Shown here one piece after another: positions 1 to 4,626 of a stretch of 5,061 nucleotides of DNA. Numbering within the stretch: position 1 is the stretch's first letter; every line of letters starts with the position of its first letter. A program made the position numbers and the translations under genes. Source of the DNA: an uncultured Robiginitomaculum sp. Its GTDB lineage: Bacteria > Pseudomonadota > Alphaproteobacteria > Caulobacterales > Maricaulaceae. The stretch lies in contig CALKXN010000126.1 in NCBI GenBank assembly GCA_938003555.1, forward strand, positions 1-5,061, written 5' to 3'. A model generated the notes under the pieces. It was not told the origin of the DNA, did no database searches, and was given only the letters and a program-made list of their open reading frames with translations.

Positions 1-133
1 TGCAAAGTTCAACGCATTCATCGCAAATAAAGACCGTCGGTCCTGCGATTAGCTTTCGAACTTCGTGCTGTGATTTACCACAAAACGAGCAATAGAGCGT
101 GTTTTTGGAATCGCTGTCAGTTGTTTTGCTCAT
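1..133 (-). CDS. clpX: ClpX, ATP-dependent unfoldase subunit of ClpXP, N-terminal part only
   Basis: Reading leftward from the ATG at 133-131, 44 codons are present before the window edge, so the AAA+ domain is outside. The visible part is the ClpX zinc-binding domain. Its four cysteines are C15, C18, C37 and C40 (CSFCGK, then ICDECVELC), joined by the [10 protein letters not shown] stretch typical of ClpX, especially in alphaproteobacteria. In the family this domain dimerises, binds zinc and recruits substrates and adaptors. The hexamer unfolds proteins with ATP and feeds them into ClpP in the cytosol. The start is supported by a GGAG Shine-Dalgarno (complement of 139-142) five bases upstream. 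The gene follows clpP in the same direction after a 139-base gap that holds its own promoter candidate. Identity is near certain despite the truncation. Confidence 0.97.
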   Translation of the reverse strand, partial: MSKTTDSDSKNTLYCSFCGKSQHEVRKLIAGPTVFICDECVELC

Positions 134-211
134 ATTTACTCCAGGGGGCGTGATGTCTGTTGCATCACTTTGCAAAAATAGTGCCTATAGGCGCGGTATC
201 ACGCCTTTATA

Positions 212-251
212 TGACAGTTAAGTTACAATTTAGTTGAAACCTAACTGTCAA
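212..251 (-). promoter_or_regulatory. Candidate clpX promoter inside a long inverted repeat
   Basis: On the minus strand a perfect TTGACA (complement of 246-251) is followed after 18 bases by TGTAAC (complement of 222-227), or after 17 by TTGTAA, giving a plausible sigma-70 promoter for clpX. The same stretch is an inverted repeat. Arms 212-224 and 238-250 match at 12 of 13 positions, with nine perfect outer pairs, around a 13-base loop. The one mismatch is a G-U pair in a clpX-direction transcript. It could be an operator or an RNA hairpin between clpP and clpX. No T-run follows it on the minus strand, so a classic terminator is unlikely. The promoter call is inference; the repeat is seen directly. 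Confidence 0.5.
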
Positions 252-272
252 TAAAGAGATTTTACGACCTGC

Positions 273-905
273 CTAGCTCGGCAAGACGTCTTTTGTGTCT
301 GTGCGGCTCTCATAAACATGATCTACGATGCCAAAATCTTTGGCTTCTTGCGCTGTCATAAAGAAGTCGCGGTCGAGCGTCTTCTCAATCGTGGCGTATT
401 TCTGGCCGGTATGTTTGACATAAATCTCGTTCAGACGCTTCTTCATCGCAAGGATATCGTTGGCGTGGCGCTGAATATCAGACGCCTGCCCTCGGAAGCC
501 GCCGGAAGGTTGATGAACCATGACGCGCGCATTTGGCAAAGAGACGCGCATGTCTTTCTCGCCCGCGCAAAGCAGAAGCGAGCCCATAGAGGCAGCCTGC
601 CCCATCACCACGGTTGAAACAGGGGCTTTGATATACTGCATCGTGTCATAAATCGACATACCCGCCGTCACAACGCCGCCCGGGCTGTTGATATACATAC
701 TGATTTCTTTTTTCGGGTTCTCGCTTTCGAGGAACAAAAGCTGCGCGCAGATCAAGCTACTCATATTATCTTCGACAACACCGGTCAGGAAGATGATGCG
801 CTCCTTAAGCAAGCGCGAGAAAATATCATAAGACCGTTCACCGCGGCTGGATTGCTCGACAACCATCGGGACAAGGCCCATCATTACTTCATTCGGATCT
901 CTCAT
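273..905 (-). CDS. clpP: ClpP, ATP-dependent Clp protease proteolytic subunit
   Basis: This is a 210-residue serine peptidase of family S14. Fourteen copies form the degradation chamber that ClpX or ClpA loads in the cytosol. The triad is complete: Ser106 in GQAASMGS, His131 in MVHQPSGG and Asp180 in DRDFFM. All three are offset by nine from E. coli mature numbering (97, 122, 171). GLVPMVVEQ from residue 10 matches the mature ClpP N-terminus, so residues 1-9 are probably a short propeptide. The substrate-binding SPGG (residues 74-77) is present. Length is normal. The ATG at 905-903 has an AGGA (complement of 912-915) six bases upstream; Met8 and Met9 lie too close to the mature start to be preferred. 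It lies between tig and clpX, the usual order, and is separated from tig by a terminator. No defect is visible. Confidence 0.98.
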   Translation of the reverse strand: MRDPNEVMMGLVPMVVEQSSRGERSYDIFSRLLKERIIFLTGVVEDNMSSLICAQLLFLESENPKKEISMYINSPGGVVTAGMSIYDTMQYIKAPVSTVVMGQAASMGSLLLCAGEKDMRVSLPNARVMVHQPSGGFRGQASDIQRHANDILAMKKRLNEIYVKHTGQKYATIEKTLDRDFFMTAQEAKDFGIVDHVYESRTDTKDVLPS

Positions 906-979
906 TATTATTCCTTAAATTATCAATCAGCCCGCAAATGCGATCCTGCTAGCCTATATCGTGAACAAAAAGTATTACT

Positions 980-1010
980 GTTATATTGATACGCGCAACT
1001 TTAATCGCAA
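980..1010 (-). promoter_or_regulatory. Weak candidate clpP promoter
   Basis: With a terminator behind tig, clpP should have a promoter in 906-1053. On the minus strand TTGCGA (complement of 1005-1010) is followed by TATAAC (complement of 980-985) at a rather long 19-base spacing. The overlapping CTTGCG (1006-1011) and TATCAA (986-991), 14 bases apart, loosely resemble a heat-shock sigma-32 site, which would suit clpP. Neither match is strong, so only the general location is useful. I see nothing else in 906-1053 apart from the clpP ribosome binding site. Confidence 0.25.
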
Positions 1011-1053
1011 GGGCAGATGTGTGTTTGAGGGCAAATTAGCTTAATCTTTCTGC

Positions 1054-1162
1054 CCGTCACCCTCTGGCTTGACCAGAGCCCCCATCTCTCGATGCACGCC
1101 GACTTAAATCAGCTCCCTCATAATGGCAAAATGGATCCGCGTGTCCTGCACCAAGATGACGG
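1054..1162. repeat. Degenerate palindromic intergenic repeat (alphaproteobacterial CTTGA type)
   Basis: Both ends read CCGTCA inward (left from 1054, right as the complement ending near 1162). The first 32 bases of each arm stay aligned without gaps and both end in CCAT; I count 19 identities of 32. The left arm contains a perfect small hairpin, CTCTGG-CTTGA-CCAGAG (1062-1078). This layout, with GTCA ends and a nested CTTGA hairpin in each arm, resembles the dispersed palindromes found in intergenic DNA of many alphaproteobacteria. The right arm has drifted and has lost its clean hairpin. It contains no coding sequence. The family link is from memory; the arm symmetry is seen directly. Confidence 0.6.
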
Positions 1163-1172
1163 CGCGTAGAGA

Positions 1173-1207
1173 CAAACAAAAAAGCCCGACTGAAACAGCC
1201 GGGCTTT
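1173..1207 (-). terminator. Rho-independent terminator of tig
   Basis: Read on the minus strand, a 12-base-pair stem (arms 1196-1207 and 1181-1192, one G-U pair) closes a three-base TTT loop. A T-rich tail, TTTTTTGTTTG, follows, counting the stem's last three bases. It begins 24 bases after the tig stop. This should end most tig transcripts before clpP. In the plus direction the stem is followed by GAAATTTTT, so weak bidirectional action is possible. Confidence 0.93.
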
Positions 1208-1230
1208 GAAATTTTTGAACTTTGAAAGAC

Positions 1231-2571
1231 CTACAGGCCTTCATCCTCAGCAAATAGAACGTCTTTTTTGACTTTCTTATCTTTCACTTCAGCAGCCTCG
1301 ATGATCAGGTCAACGACCTTCTCTTCGTAGATCGGCGCGCGAAGCTGCGCGACAGCATTCGGGTTCTTTTGATAGAACTCAAAGACAGCCTGCTCTTGAC
1401 CCGGATAGTTACGGGCTTCGCGAACCATTGCCGCTTGCAGCTCTTCATTCGTGATTTGAATATCTTGCTTGGCTCCCATTTCCGCCAAAACCAGACCTAA
1501 ACGCACGCGGCGCTGAGCGATTTTGCGGTAATCATCTTCAAGCACTTTATCTGTTTTCTTCGCGTCGTCTTCATCAAGCTGTCCGGCTTCTTTTTCAGCC
1601 TGAACCTGTTGCCAGATCGCGCCAAATTCAGCTTCAACCATGCCCGGCGGCAGATCAAAGTCATGCAATTTATCTAGCTCGTCTAGGATGACGCGCTTAA
1701 GTTTCAGGCGGGACTGACCGTCAATCTCGGCCTTCGCTTGATCTGTAATCGCCGCTTTAAGCGCCTCAAGATCCGCAACGCCGAAACGCTGTGCAAATTC
1801 ATCGTCCAGATCCGCGTCTTTCGCGCCCTGCACTTCAAGAACTTCAGTTTCAAACACGGCTTCTTTACCGGCCAAATCTTTCGCTTGATATTCTTCTGGG
1901 AAAGTTACTGTCACGTCGAGCTTATCCCCGGCCTTTGTGCCGACAAGCTGCTCTTCAAAACCTGGAATGAATGACCCGGAACCAAGAACAAGCTGATGGC
2001 CTTCCATCGCGCCGCCGTCAAAAGCCTCACCGCCAACGCGGCCAGTGAAGTTAATCAAAACAGCATCGCCATCTTTGGACTTAGCTGTTTTGGCTTTCTT
2101 CTTATATGTCTTCTGCCCTTCGGCTAATTTCGCCATGCGCTCGTCAATATCTTTATCATCGACGTCCATCGTCAGGCGCGTTAGCTTTAACTTAGCTGGA
2201 TCAGCTGGTTCAAACTCAGGAATGACTTCAACGGATAATTTGTAATCCAGATCCGCATCGCCAGCTGTCAATTTTTCAGCATCAGAATTCATTTCGATCG
2301 ATGGCTGAACGGCAGGACGTAACTTTTTCTCTTCGAGGAGCTTTTGGCTTGTCTCTGTCACAGTCTCAGTAATGACATCGCTCATGATCGACTTACCGAA
2401 CATCTTACGAATATGAGCCGCTGGAACTTTACCCGGGCGGAAGCCCTTAAGGCGGACTTCGCCTTTCATTTGTTCGATTTTTGCGCTCAACTTTGTCGCC
2501 ATTTCGGCTTTGTTGACGACAACGTTATAAACGTGTGACAACCCTTTGGTGTCGATATCTTTAATTTCCAT
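1231..2571 (-). CDS. tig: Trigger factor, ribosome-associated chaperone and prolyl isomerase
   Basis: This 446-residue protein has the normal length and three-part layout of trigger factor. Residues 1 to about 115 are the ribosome-binding tail, with the signature GFRPGKVP at 43-50 that docks on ribosomal protein L23 near the exit tunnel. Residues about 155-248 are the FKBP-type peptidyl-prolyl isomerase domain (GDAVLINFTG at 168-177, FDGG at 184-187, FIPGFEEQLVG at 201-211). Residues about 250-430 form the helical substrate cradle, ending in a charged lysine and glutamate tail. It shields nascent chains as they leave the ribosome. The ATG at 2571-2569 has AGGA (complement of 2579-2582) seven bases upstream. 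It is first in the tig-clpP-clpX set and is divergent from the DedA gene. No missing domain or frameshift is seen. Confidence 0.97.
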   Translation of the reverse strand: MEIKDIDTKGLSHVYNVVVNKAEMATKLSAKIEQMKGEVRLKGFRPGKVPAAHIRKMFGKSIMSDVITETVTETSQKLLEEKKLRPAVQPSIEMNSDAEKLTAGDADLDYKLSVEVIPEFEPADPAKLKLTRLTMDVDDKDIDERMAKLAEGQKTYKKKAKTAKSKDGDAVLINFTGRVGGEAFDGGAMEGHQLVLGSGSFIPGFEEQLVGTKAGDKLDVTVTFPEEYQAKDLAGKEAVFETEVLEVQGAKDADLDDEFAQRFGVADLEALKAAITDQAKAEIDGQSRLKLKRVILDELDKLHDFDLPPGMVEAEFGAIWQQVQAEKEAGQLDEDDAKKTDKVLEDDYRKIAQRRVRLGLVLAEMGAKQDIQITNEELQAAMVREARNYPGQEQAVFEFYQKNPNAVAQLRAPIYEEKVVDLIIEAAEVKDKKVKKDVLFAEDEGL

Positions 2572-2591
2572 GGCTATGTCCTACGCTCGTG

Positions 2592-2615
2592 CGGGCAGTA
2601 TTGTTAACGTGCCCG
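2592..2615 (-). promoter_or_regulatory. Short inverted repeat in the tig leader
   Basis: CGGGCA (2592-2597) and TGCCCG (2610-2615) form a perfect six-base-pair inverted repeat with a 12-base loop that contains the palindrome GTTAAC (2603-2608). If tig transcription starts just below the -10 at 2635-2640, this hairpin lies in the roughly 55-base leader, upstream of the Shine-Dalgarno. A role in mRNA stability or as a protein site is possible but unproven. Confidence 0.35.
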
Positions 2616-2625
2616 AAGAATCCAA

Positions 2626-2662
2626 TTAGCGCGCCTTATAACGGCTCGCGCGCTAAGCGCAA
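2626..2662 (-). promoter_or_regulatory. Candidate tig promoter bracketed by a perfect 9-bp inverted repeat
   Basis: On the minus strand TTGCGC (complement of 2657-2662) is followed after 16 bases by TATAAG (complement of 2635-2640), a reasonable sigma-70 promoter for tig. Arms 2626-2634 (TTAGCGCGC) and 2648-2656 (GCGCGCTAA) are exact inverted copies around a 13-base spacer that holds the -10. Such placement fits an operator in the divergent tig/DedA gap. Pattern only; no regulator is known from the sequence. Confidence 0.45.
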
Positions 2663-2665
2663 CAC

Positions 2666-3301
2666 ATGCGGCGGGCCAATTTCATCAATTTTACAGAGCG
2701 CGCCGGTGCGCCGAATCGCGTAGACACAATGATGATGGATATGATGACCTATGATAAGTTATGGATGTTCCTGCTGCCCGTCCTCTTTGGGCCATTCGTT
2801 CAGGAAGATCTGGCCGTCATCGGCGCAGCGGGGCTATCCGTCAATAACCCCGCTTTCACGCCCTATATCTTTACCGCTATACTGGCCGGTCTTTTTCTCT
2901 CGGATATCTGGAAATACTGGCCGGGCGCGGCGGCGCGCACAAGCCGCAGGGCAAATCGCTACGCGCAAAAGCCCAAAGTTGCCGAATTTGCCCAGCGCAT
3001 GAAACACCACGCCGGCAAGACGCTCTTTACTGTGCGCTTCCTTCCGCTGGCCCGCATTCCCGCCTATGTCGCCGCAGGATTTATCCAAGTCCCCTATTGG
3101 CGGTTCTGTGCGTGGATATTTGTTTCGGCCCTGACTTATATCACATTGTTATTTTGCCTCTTCCACGCGCTAGGCGAAGTGGCGGGCGAGAAAGCCAAAA
3201 CATTCGTGCCCATTATCGCGGTCGTCATTTTAGGGCTACTCGCCGCAGGACTATATATCCGCCGCCGCATTATAGAGCCGACACCAAAGAACAACCCATA
3301 A
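2666..3301 (+). CDS. DedA/VTT-family membrane protein
   Basis: This polytopic inner-membrane protein of up to 211 residues carries the DedA (VTT, SNARE-associated) pattern. It has an acidic re-entrant segment near FVQEDLAVIGAAG (44-56, with Glu47 and Asp48), then DxxxYxxG (Asp80, Tyr84, Gly87). The family signature follows as RFLPLARIPAYVAAG (124-138, with Arg124, Pro127, Arg130 and Gly138). Hydrophobic segments lie at about 31-46, 64-82, 147-168 and 180-197, with a basic end. Known members move undecaprenyl phosphate or phospholipids across the membrane; which of these applies here cannot be told. The start is uncertain: the ATG at 2666 has no clear ribosome site and gives a polar 30-residue leader, while the ATG cluster at 2729-2744 would start just before the first membrane segment. 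It is divergent from tig, and no terminator stem follows the stop. Confidence 0.8.
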   Translation: MRRANFINFTERAGAPNRVDTMMMDMMTYDKLWMFLLPVLFGPFVQEDLAVIGAAGLSVNNPAFTPYIFTAILAGLFLSDIWKYWPGAAARTSRRANRYAQKPKVAEFAQRMKHHAGKTLFTVRFLPLARIPAYVAAGFIQVPYWRFCAWIFVSALTYITLLFCLFHALGEVAGEKAKTFVPIIAVVILGLLAAGLYIRRRIIEPTPKNNP

Positions 3302-3314
3302 GATTTTTTACATA

Positions 3315-3332
3315 ACGTGACGATCATCACGT
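3315..3332. promoter_or_regulatory. CRP-like palindrome upstream of the DUF2589 operon
   Basis: ACGTGA-CGATCA-TCACGT is an 18-base near-palindrome (six perfect outer pairs on each side; 16 of 18 positions symmetric). Its core GTGA-N6-TCAC has the half-site spacing of CRP/FNR-family operators (TGTGA-N6-TCACA). It lies 56 to 73 bases before the ATG at 3388, in the only gap able to hold that operon's promoter. I see no convincing -35/-10 pair nearby, which would suit an activator-dependent promoter. The palindrome is seen; the regulator class is inference. Confidence 0.45.
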
Positions 3333-3360
3333 CATATGATGCGCGCCCTTCGTATTTCTC

Positions 3361-3380
3361 CCTTTCAACTCATGAAAGGA
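3361..3380 (+). promoter_or_regulatory. Ribosome binding site inside a small hairpin
   Basis: The Shine-Dalgarno AAGGA (3376-3380) sits seven bases before the ATG at 3388 and fixes that start. Its first bases belong to GAAAGG (3374-3379), which pairs perfectly with CCTTTC (3361-3366) across a seven-base loop. The six-base-pair stem is modest, so it may only dampen translation or be chance. Confidence 0.4.
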
Positions 3381-3387
3381 ATACACA

Positions 3388-4338
3388 ATGGGACCATCTT
3401 ACGGGGCCGCAGGGAGTCAGGCATTAAGCCAGCTCAACAATCTACCATTTGATAATATTATCGGAGGGCCGCTCAACGCCGCCATACAAGCACAGGCGCA
3501 AGCCGCAGAAACGACGGTCGACTTCATTCAACGCGTTGGCATGCAAGAAGTGAATGGCGAGAAAGAAGCCATTAACGTCCAATTTGTTTACGAAGACAGC
3601 ACAGGGCAATCTCGGCGGATCACCGTTCCTATTTTGGCGATTGTCCCTATCCCCTTTATCATCATTGATAATGTGAACATTGCATTTAAAGCCAAAATCA
3701 CGGCATCAACGCATGCGCAATCCAGCTCAGCGCAATCCAGCTCAGGCTATATTAATGGATCAGTGGGTTATCGCGGATCACGTTTCCGCGCGAGCTTGAA
3801 CGCTGGCTATTCCGCCAAAAAAGACAGTAAGGCCTCGCAAGAGTCCAAATATTCTGTCGAATATACGATGGATGTGCAGGTCAATGCGTCTCAAGCGGGC
3901 CTTCCCGCCGGAATGGAAGCCGTCTTAGGCTTTCTGCAGCAAGGCACGCATGAATTGCCGGTTACGCTGCAGGCGAAGGTAAATGGACTTGGTCGAAATT
4001 ACGGATTAAAGAAAACAGGTAGCACTTTTGCCTTTAACACTGCAAACCCAGCACCAAATTTCTACCTCATCCTTAATGACGCCAATAATCAACCTGTTTT
4101 GATTAACGATGCGACCATCACAATTTCTTCGGCCAATGGTTACTTAACCGCAGAGGCCGCAGATGTTGTCGACGGCACGGACACAAATGATGGTATTGCG
4201 AGCGTGACTATGAAAATAGGTACCCTCCCAAGTTCGGCAATCGTCGGCGACGAGCTGATTGATGAAGTAACCATTACGGTTGATTACAACGGCGATATTG
4301 CAACGCTCTCACGACCTGTAAACCTCCGCGTTGTCTAA
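3388..4338 (+). CDS. DUF2589 protein with extra C-terminal beta-rich domain
   Basis: This 316-residue protein has two parts. Residues about 19-186 match the DUF2589 family: helical LPFDNIIGGPLNAAIQAQ (19-36), a beta stretch, the core TVPILAIVPIPFIIIDNV (79-96) with KAKI (101-104), and the closing LPAGMEAVLGFLQ (172-184). A Ser/Gly-rich linker (109-131) carries two exact AQSSS units. Residues about 190-316 are an added region of alternating strands rich in Thr, Asn, Val and Ala that reads like an immunoglobulin-type beta-sandwich and is not part of the usual family. There is no signal peptide or membrane anchor, so it is probably cytosolic. The family has no known function to me. It leads a three-gene run, with nine bases to the next ATG. 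Family call is confident; role unknown. Confidence 0.88.
   Translation: MGPSYGAAGSQALSQLNNLPFDNIIGGPLNAAIQAQAQAAETTVDFIQRVGMQEVNGEKEAINVQFVYEDSTGQSRRITVPILAIVPIPFIIIDNVNIAFKAKITASTHAQSSSAQSSSGYINGSVGYRGSRFRASLNAGYSAKKDSKASQESKYSVEYTMDVQVNASQAGLPAGMEAVLGFLQQGTHELPVTLQAKVNGLGRNYGLKKTGSTFAFNTANPAPNFYLILNDANNQPVLINDATITISSANGYLTAEAADVVDGTDTNDGIASVTMKIGTLPSSAIVGDELIDEVTITVDYNGDIATLSRPVNLRVV
3715..3744 (+). repeat. Perfect 15-bp tandem duplication inside the DUF2589 gene
   Basis: The 15-base unit GCGCAATCCAGCTCA occurs twice, head to tail, at 3715-3729 and 3730-3744. It is in frame and encodes AQSSS twice (residues 110-119) in a flexible serine-rich linker. Identity at every codon position points to a recent slippage-type duplication, since synonymous differences have not accumulated. 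Copy number could change without breaking the frame. Confidence 0.95.
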
Positions 4339-4347
4339 TCCAAGATA

Positions 4348-4626
4348 ATGTCGACTGACAGCTTCACACTCACGTCTCTTAAGACCGCATTGGACGAAGC
4401 TGTCGACCATGCGCAGGCGCACGTCGCCACGCATCTAAAAAACAATAATCGTGTGAGAGTGTCGACCTTATCTATGACGCTCTCACTCACACAATCCGCA
4501 GCAGATCAGTTTTCAATCGTAGATCCAGAAGAGTTGGGCACGCATTACGCCCAATATAATTACGCTGAAAACAATCAAAGCACGCTGCAGATTAAACTTT
4601 TAAATGAGGAGGCCGAGCGTGCCTGA
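4348..4626 (+). CDS. Small hypothetical protein between two DUF2589 genes
   Basis: This 92-residue protein is one I do not recognise. It begins with a predicted amphipathic helix (about 9-30, with ALDEAVDHAQAHVATHL), followed by the strand-like segment VRVSTLSMTLSLT (36-48), a polar loop rich in Gln, Asn and Tyr, and a short strand STLQIKLLNEE. The helix-then-strand order and the STL strand start resemble the first part of the downstream DUF2589 protein (KTLSTLAFSYA), so it could be a reduced relative or a partner; this is inference. It has no signal peptide or membrane segment. The ATG follows the previous stop by nine bases and has only a poor ribosome site (CAAGA), suggesting translational coupling. 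Its end overlaps the next gene by eight bases, which supports it being a real gene in an operon. Confidence 0.75.
   Translation: MSTDSFTLTSLKTALDEAVDHAQAHVATHLKNNNRVRVSTLSMTLSLTQSAADQFSIVDPEELGTHYAQYNYAENNQSTLQIKLLNEEAERA
4606..4612 (+). promoter_or_regulatory. Strong ribosome binding site selecting a GTG start
   Basis: GAGGAGG, an almost ideal Shine-Dalgarno, lies six bases before the GTG at 4619-4621, inside the end of the 92-residue gene. No ATG is in a comparable position: the first in-frame ATG comes 17 codons into the reading frame, within the conserved helix. This decides the GTG start and an eight-base overlap with the upstream stop. Confidence 0.88.

Noticed and set aside
219..234. 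Possible CtrA site (TTAA-N7-TTAA) before clpX
   Set aside because: The second half reads TTTA and not TTAA, and the match sits within an AT-rich repeat, so the resemblance is weak.
318..617. Plus-strand open frame across clpP
   Set aside because: It is the antisense shadow of a well-conserved gene, with no ribosome site or recognisable protein features.
1738..2538. Several plus-strand open frames across tig
   Set aside because: All lie antisense to trigger factor, are short and lack family features.
3302..3310. T-run after the DedA stop as a terminator
   Set aside because: No GC-rich stem precedes the T-run, so it does not form an intrinsic terminator.
2751..3330. Other frames overlapping the DedA gene on both strands
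   Set aside because: The DedA motifs and membrane segments are only in the frame of 2666-3301; the others are low-complexity shadows.
4454..4485. Inverted repeat inside the 92-residue gene (arms 4454-4463 and 4476-4485, 9 of 10 matches)
   Set aside because: It lies within coding sequence, has no T-run after it and is of a size easily reached by chance; not called a terminator.
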